NCBI RefSeq assembly: GCF_009905375.1
Contig: NC_133647.1
Location: 44,243,794 to 44,307,793, forward strand
Direction of reading: 5' to 3'
Length of the DNA: 64,000 bases
DNA from: Apium graveolens
Lineage: Eukaryota > Streptophyta > Magnoliopsida > Apiales > Apiaceae
In this document: piece by piece, positions 11,696 through 23,385 of the stretch
Position numbering within the stretch: the first letter of the stretch is position 1
Layout of the letters: the number at the start of each line of letters is the position of its first letter
Position numbers and translations under genes: made by a program
The notes under the pieces: generated by a model
The model's input: only the letters and a program-made list of their open reading frames with translations
Told to the model about the DNA's origin: nothing
Databases searched by the model: none

Positions 11696-13359
11696 ATGTC
11701 CTAAGTCCAATCATGTATTAGGATTTAGGAATAACTTTTGTGTAATCTGTTTTGATTTCATTGATATTAATAAAAGACTTGTTTTGTTTTTATTACGGGC
11801 TCTATCTATTCAAGTGTTTAAATAAGATATACCATAGTTTAGAGTAAAGATTTTTATGGATTATGATGAGATCATAATAGTGAGACTTAAAAAGATGATA
11901 ACTCTAAACTTAAATAGTTCCTGGTTATAAGATTACTAACTGGTAATTAATAATCCGCAAAGATCGGTACATACTATGCTTGCTTCATTATGAAGGATGT
12001 CTGTTCTCATAGACATTTGTGTGGTGACACTATAGCTAGTATGTAGGTGCTTATTATAGAATAAGTTCACTGAACATGACTCGCACAGCTGAACAACTGA
12101 TGGAGTTCACTCACGTGTCAGTAGTTGTTCACATAGTGACAGTTGTACAAGTATCCTTAGACTTGAGGTCATCATAGTCATCATGTGTACACTGAACTAT
12201 GCTTTGGTTTAGTTCTTAGTCTCCAGGGACAATTATTAGGGCTCTTCTGGGTGTAGGAATTTGTACACGAAGATAGTGTATGATCAATAAAGGATCTACC
12301 CCTTCCAGTGAAGGAAGCGAATGTTCAAGGCTGATCCACTTATGCTAGTTCGGGAATCTCTGGCCAGAGTAAATGAAATTAGAAAGGAGTTTCTAATTTG
12401 CATAGAACTACGCATAGTAAATGGTAAGCAAAGTGATTGAATTAGATAGGCTTGACACGAGATCCATGCCTTGTATTTAATCGGGACATTGTAGGGTAGA
12501 AGGAGTTTATTGTACGGTAACTATTCACTGACAGGTTCTTGGTATTCTAAGCAGTGAATTCATATTATCCGGATAGTCGCGATATGTTGAGAAGCATCAC
12601 TCACGATGTAGAATAAATGTGATTAATTAATTAATCATATTTAATAAATTAGAGAATTTATATAAATAATGATAAAATAGTTTTATTATTATTTATTTCT
12701 ACTACCGGCTTAATATTGCACCTACAGGGTCACACCATAAAAGAGAATGATTTTATGGTGGAGGAATTAATTAATAATGGCTAATAATTATTTATTTATG
12801 AAATAAATAATTAATTGGAAAATTTTAATAATTGATTAAATGAGATTTAATTGATTATAAATTAATTAAGAAAAGTTCTTAATATTATTAATTAAGGATT
12901 TAATTTTTGGAAATTAAATCAAGAGAGAGAATTATTTCTAAAGTGTTTAGAAAAAGGATTAATAATTAAAAGGTGTTTTAATTATTAATGAGGATAATAA
13001 ATGGGAAAATAATAATAATATTTATGGGAAAATTTCAGCTAAAAATTTTGCCTATAAATACACTATTATAGACCCTAATTTTATTCTAACCCCATCGAAA
13101 CCCGAAAACCCAAAAAGTTTGGAAAATCTAATTCTCTCCACCTCCTTCCTCCTCCTTAACATCGTTTTCTTGGTGGATACCGGTGGAGTGCTTCACACTT
13201 GAGGAAAAACTGCTAAGGATATCTGATCGTTGTCTCCGAATTATTTTTAAAGGTTAGATTCGATCCCTCGAATTTTTATTCATGATCTGTATGCTTTTAT
13301 TTGGATTCTATATGTGTAAAAGTGTTTTTCCATGCCCCCGCTGCGTTTAAAATCCAACA
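11696..13359 (+). repeat. 3' LTR of the plus-strand Copia
   Basis: A 1664-bp copy of the 5' LTR, ending in the canonical CA. Differences from the 5' LTR are scattered single bases. Confidence 0.95.
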
Positions 13360-15347
13360 AGCTGGCCCAGGAGTTTCTTATGGAGATGGAAACATGGGAA
13401 AAACTCTGGGATATGGCAATATCAATCTTGGGAATGTCATTATTGAAAAAGTAGCTCTAGTCTCAAGACTCAAACACAATCTGCTGAGTGTTAGTCAAAT
13501 CTGTGACAAAGGTTATCATGTGGATTTCTTTGAAGAACACTGTGAAGTTGTAAGCAAATCTACAGGCAAAGTTGTTCTAAAGGGATACAGGCATGGTAAC
13601 ATTTATAAAGCCAAGCTTTCAACAGATTATGATGGCTCTGCAATCTGTCTGTTAAGCAGAGCATCAATTGAAGAAAGCTGGAATTGGCACAAGAGACTCT
13701 CTCATTTAAATTTTAACAATATAAATGAACTAGTCAAGAAATATCTTGTGAGAGGACTGCCAAAATCAGTATTTGCTCCTGATGGCCTCTGTGATTCATG
13801 TCAAAAGGAAAAACAAATAAAATATCCATTCAAGAGCAAGACTGAATCTTCAAATCTTGAGCTTTATCACCTACTACATGTTGATCTATTTGGTCCAGTG
13901 AATGTCATGTCTATTGCAAAGAAGAAATATGTTATGGTCATAGTAGATGAGTTTACCAGATACACATGGGTATATTTCTTGCATACAAAAAGTGAAACTG
14001 CATCTATCTTGATTGATCATGTCAAACAACTGGATAAGTTGGTCAAAGACTCTGTGAAAATCATAAAAAGTGATAATGGCACTGAGTTCAAGAATATGAT
14101 TATGGAAGAGTTTTGCAAAGACTATGGAATAAAGCAGGGATTTTCTACTCCTGGAACTCCACAGCAAAATGGAGTTGTTGAAAGAAAGAATATAACTCTT
14201 ATTGAAGCTGCAAGAACTATGCTTGATGAAGCAAATTTACCAACCTACTTTTGGGCTGAAGCTGTGCAGACTGCTTATTTTACTCAGAATACAACACTTA
14301 TCAACAAGCATGGAAGGACACCATATGAGATGGTGAAGAAAAAGAAGCCAAATCTGAAGTATTTTCATGTATTTGGTTGTAAGTGTTTTGTTCTTAAGAC
14401 TCATCCTGAACAGCAATCCAAATTTGATCTAAAAGCTGATGAAGGAATCTTTATTGGATATCAACTTTCCACAAAAGCCTTCAGAGTCTACAATTTAAGA
14501 ACAAGGGTTGTCGTGGAATCTATCAATGTCTCTTTTGATGATAAAAAGATTAGTGGACTTGAAGATTTCAATGATCATGATCAGCTGAGATTTGAGAATG
14601 AAGTTTTAAATTCTGATTTTGTAAATTCTGATAGTCTAAATCCTGATACTGCAAACTCTGATGGGTTAAACTATGATGTTATTGAAACTGTGGTGACTAC
14701 GCCAAAGGAAAATGCACCTATGCAGGGGGAGCATATTGAAGATCCAACCACATCTCAATAAGCATCAGAACCTAGAACAGGCTCTTCAAGTTCTGACTCA
14801 TCAAGTTCTGATGGGCCAAGTTCTGATAATTCTGGAAACTCAAATTCTGATTCATCAAGTTCTGATGGGCCAAGTTCTGATAATTCTGGAAACTTAAATA
14901 CTGAAGGATCCAACTCAGAGTGCATGATTTCAGGGGGAGCATCAGAAAATGTTGATGGAGATAGCATGGATCATGGGGGAGCATCCAGTTCTAGAGATAA
15001 CCTTCCATCTACAAGGAAGTGGACTAAAGCACATACACCTGACTTGATTATTGGAGATCCTGAAACGGGTATTAGAACTAGAACAACAACATCAAATGAA
15101 TGTCTCTATCATTCTTTTCTTTCTCAGGCTGAACCAAAGAAAGTGGAAGAAGCTCTTCAAGATGCTGATTGGGTGCAAGCAATGCAGGAAGAGTTAAATG
15201 AATTTGAAAGAAATAAAGCCTGGACCCTAGTGCCAAGACCAAAGAACAGATCTGTTGTTGGTACAAAGTGGGTGTTCAGAAACAAAACTGATAGTGATGG
15301 CATAATTACAAGAAATAAAGCAAGGCTGGTTGCAAAAGGATATTCTC
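13360..15347 (+). pseudogene. SIRE-like pol: end of protease, integrase and linker, broken
   Basis: The frame resumes exactly where it was cut at 5360 (DFVEKA then GPGVSYG). A GAG-pre-integrase zinc domain (WHKRLSH ... CDSCQ, about 13686-13803) leads into the integrase core. All three catalytic residues are kept: Asp in HVDLFGP (codon 13882), Asp in SDNGTEF (14072) and Glu in VVERKN (14180). The core joins cDNA to target DNA. A TAA at 14759 interrupts the Ser/Asp-rich linker, after which the frame continues into the start of RT ([19 protein letters not shown]). It is cut at 15347 by the minus-strand Copia and resumes at 22064. The integrase stretch itself is open and well kept. Confidence 0.92.
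14795..14902 (+). repeat. 54-bp in-frame tandem duplication in the SIRE IN-RT linker
   Basis: Units 14795-14848 and 14849-14902 each code for 18 residues rich in Ser, Asp, Gly and Asn (DSSSSDGPSSDNSGN...). Only a few bases differ between the two. This is a low-complexity linker rather than a folded domain. Confidence 0.92.
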
Positions 15348-16238
15348 TGTTGGGAACCACAGACTTAGGGTGTTACTATGTTTTACGATAAAGATTACGA
15401 AAAGAGGATTACCTTGTTAATGGTTGATTCCACTAAAGAAATATTAATTCAATCCACTAAAGAATTAATATTTGCACTACCTTTCCTAATACCGTAATTT
15501 AATTAATTTGGTTCCAATATTATTTGCTTATTAAATTCCCCATGTTTAAAATATCATATGTCCATTAATTAAATAAATTACTGATAATTTATTTAATTAA
15601 TATCTTTTATCCTTGATCATCCACTCAACCTTTATTTAATTATGCCAGAATAAATTCCACATGCAGGGTTTCACATAATTAAATCTTTTTGAGCTTTCAA
15701 GGGGACATCATTAACACGAATATTATCAGGACATGGATTCCTTCAATAAATAATATCCACCATGTATATAATTCCATCACCCAAAATATAATGATATAAT
15801 TCAAAAGAATTATTTCATATATAAATCAAAGCATGTAAATAATATACACGTGTCAATTACTATTTCCGGATTAAGAACCTAAGCATTAATAATAACATAG
15901 AATCTTAGTTCTCCTTCTTAATCAGTATTAAGGGAACAATTCTAAATTTGATCATGTTCAATATACACAAAGTATACTAGTATTATTTATTAGTCAATAT
16001 AAACTAATCTAAATAATACTACAGCCATACCAGTGGATTGTCCAACACCACCTGTGCTGTGAACCTTATTATATTATATAACCGTATTTAACAATCTAAT
16101 ATTCTGTATCCCATTTGATACTAGATTGTTCACAATATATAATATTAGACAACATGTAAACATTCAAATGATTCTCAAATAAACTGGCCAGAAATAAATG
16201 TACATACTTCAAATAAATATTTTCAGTATACACTAACA
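15348..16238 (-). repeat. 3' LTR of the minus-strand Copia, with internal deletion
   Basis: This 891-bp LTR matches the one at 20963-22057 but lacks about 210 bp (equivalent to 21049-21258). The missing part includes the TATA-like region. CCACTAAAGAA flanks the gap and recurs a little further on, which suggests a slipped deletion. The PPT (reverse of ATCTCCCACTT) follows at 16239. Confidence 0.9.
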
Positions 16239-16308
16239 ATCTCCCACTTATACTCAAAATATTCTATGTGTACATCAGTGTTTATTTAATCCACTATTAC
16301 ATAAAAAT

Positions 16309-19300
16309 CTATGTGTCCATCCATCTGACTCCTATCGCTTCCACATGCTTGTCAAAAACCTTGGTTGGCAAGCTCTTTGTGAAAGGATCTGCTCGGTTGT
16401 CTTCTGATGATATGTGAGCCACAACTATATCCCCTCGCTTTACGATTCCTCGTATGAGATGATACTTACGTTCAATATGTTTAGCTGCTTTGTGGTCTCG
16501 CGGTTCCTTTGAATTTGCCACAGCACCAGTGTTATCACAATACTGTCAAGCTCCTAAGCAAATTAGGTACCACATCTAAGTTCAAAAGGAAGTTCCTGAA
16601 TCATACAGCCTCCTTGGCAGCCTCAGAGGCCGCCACATACTCGGCCTCCATGGTGGAGTCTGTAATGCATTTCTTCTTTACACTCCTCCATATAACGGCT
16701 CCACCTCCCAAAGTAAAAACATATCCCGAGGTTGATTTCCTCTTATCCCTATCTGATTGGAAATCTGAATCAGTATATCCCAAAGGAAATAGATCTGAGG
16801 CCTTGTAAATTAACATATACTCCTTAATCCTTCTCAGGTACTTGAGTATAGTTTTTACTGCACTCCAATGTTCCTGACCTGGGTTCGACTGATATCTACT
16901 ATCCATGCCTACAGCAAAGCAGATGTCAGGCCTCGTACATAACATAGCATACATTAAGCTTCCACATGCTGAAGCATAAGGAACTGCTTTCATGCTCTCT
17001 ATATCCTTAGGTGTCGAAGGACACTGCTTCTTAGATAGAGCAACTCCATGCTTAAAAGGTTGAAAACCTTTCTTGGAGTTCTGCATGTTAAAAAGAGCTA
17101 ATACTTCATCAATGTAGGGCTCTTGAGATAAAGCCAACATCCTTTTCTTGCGATCCCTTATAACTTTGATCCCAAGGATGTATGCCGCTTCACCTAAGTC
17201 CTTCATGTCAAATTGTTTGAACAACCATGCCTTTACTGATGACAACATCTCAACATTGTTTCCAATGAGTAAAATATCATCTACATATAGTACTAGAAAA
17301 ACCACTGCATTACCTTCACTTCTCTTATACACGCACGATTCGCTTGGACTTTGATCAAATCCATATGACTGGACTGCCTGATCAAAACAAATATTCCAGT
17401 CTCTAGAAGCTTGTTTAAGTCCATAAATAGACCTCTTAAGCTTACATACCAGATGCTCTTGGCCTTCCTTAATGAATCCTTTTGGTTGCTGCATATAGAT
17501 GGTTTCTTCAAGACTTCCATTAAGAAAAGCTGTCTTGACATCCATTTGCCAAATCTCATAATCGAGATGAGCTGCTATAGATAAAAGAATACGGATTGAC
17601 TTAAGCATGACTACCGGTGAAAAGGTTTCCTCATAATCGATACCTTCTTTCTGAGTATACCCTTTCGCAACAAGTCTTGCTTTCCAGGCTTTCACCTTTT
17701 TATCTAATCCCCTCTTTTTCTTGTAGATCCACTTACATCCAATAGGTTTTATACCTTTGGGTGGTTCCACGAGCTCCCAGACCTGATTAGAATACATTGA
17801 TTCTATCTCAGATTCCATCGCCTTTTGCCAAAGATCTGCATCTTTGTCTTGTGCTGCCTCTTCATATGTACGGGGATCATCATCATGTTCACCAGAGACC
17901 AAGTCTGAAGACTCACCCAAAAACATGAATCTATCAGGCTGTTGAACAACCCTCCCACTACGACGAGGCACTGGTGCGGTATTAGTGACAGGTTGTATAT
18001 TATGTTGTGGTTGTTCTACTTGTACTACAGCTTCATGGGTATTATTTGTCCCTCCCACTAGTTCCTCTAAAACGACACTACTCATGGGTTTGTGATTCAT
18101 TATATATTCCTCCTCTAAGAATCTTGCATTGGTGCTAACAATGACATCCCGATTCTTCGGACTATAAAATAAATATCCTTTCGTTCCCATGGGGTAGCCT
18201 ACAAACAACCTTACTTCTGTACGAGATTCTAACTTAGTCGCGTTCTTGTTCAGCACATGTGCTGGACAACCCCATATTCGAATATGTCTTAGACTCGGTT
18301 TATCCCCGGTCCATAATTCTAAGGGGGTTTTAGGAACCGACTTAGAAGGTACTAAGTTCAGACGATAAGCTGCAGTCTCTAAGGCATGTCCCCAAAACGA
18401 CTTGGGTAAATCCGAATAACTCATCATCGATCTAACACTCTCTAAAAGAGTCTAGTTCCTTCTCTCTGCTACACCATTCTGCTGGGGTCTGCCTGGTGTA
18501 GTTAACTGGGATTCTATCCCATTTTCTGATAAATATTCCCTAAATTCTCCAAGCAAGTATTCGCCACCACGATCTGATCGTAGTGACTTGATACTTTTAT
18601 TAAGTCGCTTCTCCGTTTTAGCTTTGTACTCTTTGAACTTATCAAAGCACTCAGACTTACGGTGCAACAAATAAACGTACCCATATCTAGAATAATCATC
18701 AATGAAAGTGACGAAATATTCATAACCACCTCTTGCTTGGATATTCATGGGTCCACATATATCAGAGTGAACCAATTCTAACAGTTGTTTGGCTCTATTC
18801 CCTTTTGCCTTGAAAGGCCTATTAGTCATTTTACCTTCCAAGCAGGATTCACAAACTGGAAATGGCTCCACTGCCAATGAGCTTAAAGACCCGTCTACTA
18901 CCAGTCTTTGAATCCTCCTCAAGTTAATATGACCTAATCTCAAGTGCCAAAGATATGTTTGGTTCAAACTAGAAGGTTCCTTTCTTTTAGTAGAGTTAGA
19001 AGATGTGTTGTTCAATTCCCTAAATTGCAGTTGCAGTGCAGGTTGACTAGGATTAATTATATACAAATTGTCTTGCAATGTACCAGAACATATAATTCGT
19101 TTATTCATCATAATAGAAACATTACGATCCAAACAAACATTATAACCATCCAAAGCAAGTTTAGAAACCGAAATTAAATTCCTTCTAAAAGAAGGTACAT
19201 AAAGACAATTATTCAAAACCAAAATCCTATCAGAACCAAAAGATAAATGAATAACTCCTACTGCAACTACTGCTACTTTCGTAGCATCTCCCATGAACAC

Positions 19301-19444
19301 GTATATCTCACCATCTCTAAGCATTCTGGATAGTTGGAACCCCTGCATAGAATTACAAACATGATCAGTGGCTCTTGTATCTACACACCAAGTGCTCGTA
19401 GATATAGCCGCTATAAATGTTTCTGTAACTAGAGAAAGAGACAT
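16309..19444 (-). pseudogene. Copia pol: protease, integrase, RT, RNase H; nearly complete
   Basis: Reading right to left: protease (WCVDTRATDHVCN, with the usual DTGA-type site changed), GAG-pre-integrase (WHLRLGH ... CESC), integrase core with Asp (HSDICGP), Asp (RSDRGGEY) and Glu (NGVAERRN). A TAG at about 18450 falls where Arg is expected (RN*TLL). The next frame (16601-18427) holds RT with [22 protein letters not shown] and YVDD (17277-17288), then RNase H ([21 protein letters not shown]). A TGA and a frameshift at 16522-16600 separate the last piece (16309-16521) with KHIERKYHLIR and ADPFTKSL. Four lesions or fewer disable an otherwise full pol. Confidence 0.95.
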
Positions 19445-19498
19445 ACCAATATTGTTTGTCTTCTTAGGAAGATGACAATCCTGTTTTTAGTGACCTGA

Positions 19499-20296
19499 CT
19501 ATTTGCATCTGAAGCACTTTCCCTTAGGCTTTTTCACACCACCCTGAACTCCCACTGCCTTCACAGCTTTCTGTGTCTGAGCCTTTTTCTTCTTCTTAAT
19601 ACCTTTCGGCTTAGAGGAAGAACCTTTCTCAGCCACATTCACTTGAACACTCTGCCGAAATAATCCTTCAGCTGCCTGAAGTTCTGTCAGCAGTTTCGCG
19701 AGACTATACTGCCTCTTGTTCATGTTGTAATTCAAGCGAAACTGCTCAAAACTCTTGGACAAGCTCATAAGGATAATGTCAATCTGGGTTTCCCCGTCAA
19801 GTTCAGCACCAAGGATCTCTATCTCATTCAGATGCGACATCATCTTGAGAACATGATCCCTTACAGGTGTGCCTTCAGCCATCTGAGTGTTCATTAAAGC
19901 CTTCATGGCTACTTGCCTAGCAGCCCTATTCTGATCTCCAAAAAGTTCCTTGAGATTAAAGAGCATATCCGAAGCAGTGGCCATAAACTGATGCTGATGC
20001 TGCAAAACACCCGACATTGCTACCAGAATGTAACATCGCGACATCTCATCAGCCTTAATCCACCGTTTATAATACTCTTTCTCATCTTCAGGAGCATCAA
20101 CAGCAGGTTGTTCAGGCTTGGGTTCATAAGTGCAAAACTTGTACTCCTCAGCAGTCAACACAATGTCCAAATTTCGTTTCCATTTAATATAGTTAGGTCC
20201 GGTAAGTTTGTTATCCTTAAGTATGGTGAATAGTGGATTAAAGCCCATTTTACCCTGAGAATCATGCATAAAAACATCACATAAATAAGGGTGCAT
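19499..20296 (-). pseudogene. Copia gag, zinc knuckle hit by two stops
   Basis: The frame runs 265 residues from MHPYLCD. A more usual start is the Met at 20248 (MGFNPLFTILKD), just before the conserved LTGPNYIKW. A UBN2-type capsid domain covers most of it, followed by a Lys-rich stretch (KGIKKKKKAQ). The CCHC knuckle starts CFRCK but the next codon is TAG and a second stop falls before KQDC, where Gln and Trp are usual. The frame beyond leads straight to the protease. Gag would shape the particle; this copy would lack its RNA-binding knuckle. Confidence 0.9.
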
Positions 20297-20358
20297 TGAT
20301 TATTAAGATCTAATTATTAAAATTTAATGCACTAACATCTAAACACCATAAACTTCTG

Positions 20359-20820
20359 GTACGCCACGATGTGTGACATGTATACCACCTAATTTTGTTT
20401 AAATGTTACTTCGGTCCTATTACTAAACAATATGCCACGTTGGGGTGGACTATATTATTTTTCATAGCTAAGTGTATACCATCATCAAATCTTAAATTAT
20501 TCGAAATCTATGGAACTTGGTACGCCACGATGGGTGGCGTGTATACCTTCCAATATTCGTAATTTTGCCTTGAATAGAATACTTCAATTCAATATTCATC
20601 AATGGTTTGATTTCCAGGTAGTGGAGGAGTCACATCGGTCTCGCTTAAAACCCACAGCCTTACAAGTTCGATGAACCCGTTTTTGACAAAATCGCCCCAA
20701 ATCAGAAATAAAGAAAATCCGTATTTATTCCTTTCAAAATTTATTAATTTAAGAAGTTTGTTCTAGTAATTTCTATAACATTCTAGACACCACAAATTAC
20801 ATGCCACGATAGGTGACGTA
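20359..20820 (-). repeat. Four hairpin-forming repeats in the minus-strand Copia leader
   Basis: On the plus strand, arms GCCAC and GTGRC face each other at 20363/20373, 20524/20534 and 20803/20813, each with a five-base loop. A fourth copy at 20434/20445 has a six-base loop and a four-pair stem. In the RNA sense (minus strand) CGTGGC is constant, and its partner is GCCAC, or GTCAC with one G-U pair, so pairing is kept while sequence varies. Confidence 0.88.
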
Positions 20821-20831
20821 TTTATAATTCT

Positions 20832-20962
20832 AGCCTGGACCCTAGTGCCAAGACTAAAGAACAGATCTGTTGTTGGTACAAAGTGGGTGTTCAGAAACAA
20901 AACTGATAGTGATGACATAATTACAAGAAATAAAGCAAGGCTGGTTGCAAAAGGATATTCTC
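20832..20962 (+). repeat. 131-bp copy of SIRE RT sequence inside the minus-strand Copia
   Basis: These bases repeat 15217-15347, the SIRE sequence just left of the Copia insertion, with two visible differences. The copy ends exactly at the LTR boundary (20963), as the original does at 15348. It sits where the Copia primer site and first leader bases should be. It is not a separate gene. Confidence 0.97.
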
Positions 20963-22057
20963 TGTTGGGAACCACGGACTTAGGGTGTTACTACGTTTTA
21001 CGATAAAGATTACGAAAAGAGGATTACCTTGTTAATGGTTGATTCCACGCTCTTCTATTGTATTCCCAAATTCCCTTGAGCGAAGTGTGGCCTCCGTCTT
21101 CTCAAGTTATCCTCTCTTCTTGCTCCTTGGTGGCTACAATATGTTTTCACACAATTCCAAGCAAGAAGAGAATAAGAATATATATAGGCTACAATAGGGA
21201 CCATGGATAATTAGGTTGGGCCTTCTAATTACATCTTGAGCCTAGCCCAATGTAATTGAATATTAATTCAATCCACTAAAGAATTAATATTTGTACTACC
21301 TTTCCTAATACCGTAATTTAATTAATTCGGTTCCAATATTATTTGCTTATTAAATTCCCCATGTTTAAAATATCATATGTCCATTAATTAAATAAATTAC
21401 TGATAATTTATTTAATTAATATCTTTTATCCTTGATCATCCACTCAACCTTTATTTAATTATGCCAGAATAAATTCCACCTGCAGGGTTTCACATAATTA
21501 AATCTTTTTGAGCTTTCAAGGGGACATCATTAACCCGAATATTATCAGGACATGGGATCCTTCAATAAATAATATCCACCATGTATATAATTCCATCACC
21601 CAAAATATAATGATATAATTCAAAAGAATTATTTCATATATAAATCAAAGCATGTAAATAATATACACGTGTCAATTACTATTTCCGGATTAAGAACCTA
21701 AGCATTAATAATAACATAGAATCTTAGTTCTCCTTCTTAATCAGTATTAAGGGAACAATTCTAAATTTGATCATGTTCAATATACACAAAGTATACTAGT
21801 ATTATTTATTAGTCAATATAAACTAATCTAAATAATACTACAGCCATACCAGTGGATTGTCCAACACCACCTGTGCTGTGAACCTTATTATATTATATAA
21901 CCGTATTTAACAATCTAATATTCTGTATCCCATTTGATACTAGATTGTTCACAATATATAATATTAGACAACATGTAAACATTCAAATGATTCTCAAATA
22001 AACTGGCCCGAAATAAATATACATACTTCAAATAAATATTTTCAGTATACACTAACA
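20963..22057 (-). repeat. 5' LTR of the minus-strand Copia
   Basis: A 1095-bp LTR that includes the stretch missing from the other LTR. A reversed TATA-like box (TATATATA, about 21179-21186) lies in that stretch. No primer site follows it on the leader side. Confidence 0.93.
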
Positions 22058-22063
22058 ATTCTC

Positions 22064-23385
22064 AATAGGAGGGAATTGATTATGATGAAACATTTGTACC
22101 AGTAACTAGATTGGAAGCCATAAGGATATTTTTGGCTTATGCTGCTCACAAAGAGTTTACAGTCTTTCAAATAGATGTAAAAAGTGTTTTTCTTAATGGA
22201 GAATTGGAAGAAGAAGTATATGTTGAACAACCTCCAGGTTTTGTAGATTCAAAATTTCCTAATCATGTATACAGACTTGATAAAGCACTTTATGGCCTTA
22301 AGCAAGCTCCAAGAGCATGGTATGAGACATTAGCTCAGTTTCTTCTGAAAAGTAGATTTAACAGAGGGACTATTGACAAAACTTTATTTTATCTCAACCA
22401 TGGAAAGGACTTACTTTTGGTACAGATATATGTTGATGATATCATTTTTGGTTCTACAAATGGCAGATTTTGTAAAAGGTTTGCGAAGCTAATGCAGTCA
22501 AAATATCAAATGAGTATAATGGGAGAACTTAGTTATTTTCTGGGCCTTCAAGTCAAAAAGAATGAAGAAGGAACTTTTATTTGTCAATCTAAGTACACCA
22601 GAAATTTGTTGAAGAAATTTGGAATGCAAGACTGTTCAAGTGCATCCACTCCTATGGCCACAGCAACAAAATTGGATAAGGACACTGGTACATCAGTAGA
22701 TATTACTGATTACAAAGGTATGATTGGCTCATTACTCTATCTAACTGCAAGTAGACCTGATATCATGTATGCTACCTATCTTTGTGCAAGATTTCAAGCA
22801 GATCTAAGAGAACCTCACTTAACAGATGTAAAAAGAATTTTCAAGTACCTTAAGGGTACAACTGATCTAGGATTGTTGTATCCTAGGGAATCAGACTTTA
22901 AGCTAATAGGTTACTCAGATGCAAATTTTCCAGGGTGCAAAATTGACAGGAAAAGCACAAGTGGAAGCTGCCAATTTCTTGGAGGCAGATTAGTTTCTTG
23001 GTTTAGCAAGAAACAAAATTCAATTTCCACATCAACTGCAGAGGCAGAGTACATTGCTGCATGAAGCTGTTGTGCACAGATTCTTTGGATGAAGAATCAG
23101 TTACTGGATTATGGGTTAGAATTTTCTAAAATCCCTATTTACTGTGATAATCAAAGTGCTATTGCTATGACAGGTAATCCAGTTCAGCACTCAATGACAA
23201 AGCACATCAACATTAGGTACCACTTCATAAGGGAGCATGTGATGGAAGGTACAATAGAATTGCATTTTGTTCCAACAGATCAACAACTAGCAGATATCTT
23301 CACAAAACCACTGTGTGAAGCTACTTTTACAAGATTGGTAAATGAACTTGGAATGGTTTCAGGTTCTTTCTCTAAATCTGTTTAG
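22064..23385 (+). pseudogene. SIRE-like reverse transcriptase and RNase H, one internal stop
   Basis: The frame continues the SIRE pol after the minus-strand Copia insertion. After an early TAG (near 22065), RT motifs follow: IDYDETF, then motif A in DVKSVFLNG, then [12 protein letters not shown], then the catalytic YVDD at 22429-22440. RNase H motifs follow: [19 protein letters not shown] and [12 protein letters not shown] at 23062, probably a CGA-to-TGA change, interrupts the end. The frame goes on to CDNQSAIAM, HINIRYHFIRE and the usual ADIFTKPL, and stops at 23385. RT and RNase H copy the RNA into DNA. Catalytic residues are kept, and decay is limited to stop codons. Confidence 0.93.

Larger units (their letters stand above)
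5361..13359 (+). mobile_element. Ty1/Copia element (Tork/Angela-like look) with TSD AGCTG
   Basis: The element runs from TGAAAGGAAT at 5361 to AATCCAACA at 13359. The target duplication AGCTG lies at 5356-5360 and 13360-13364. It interrupts the SIRE protease frame. Parts in order: 5' LTR, iMet primer site, a ~1.8 kb leader with palindromes and phased repeats, an intact gag, a broken pol lacking key RT parts and RNase H, PPT, 3' LTR. The two LTRs are very alike by eye, so the insertion is fairly recent. A sister copy of the same family is at 47699-55581 on the minus strand. The lineage name is a judgement from gag and LTR size, not a tree. Confidence 0.95.
15348..22057 (-). mobile_element. Ty1/Copia element (minus strand) with TSD ATTCTC inside SIRE RT
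   Basis: The ends are TGTTGGGAACC at 15348 and CACTAACA at 22057. The target duplication ATTCTC lies at 15342-15347 and 22058-22063; it is six bases, or five plus a chance match. The element reads right to left: 5' LTR (20963-22057), a copied piece of SIRE DNA (20832-20962) where the primer site should be, leader with four hairpins, gag, pol, PPT, 3' LTR (15348-16238). It is a different family from the other two Copia elements. Pol is almost complete but has stops in the gag knuckle, in IN and near the RNase H end. Confidence 0.95.
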
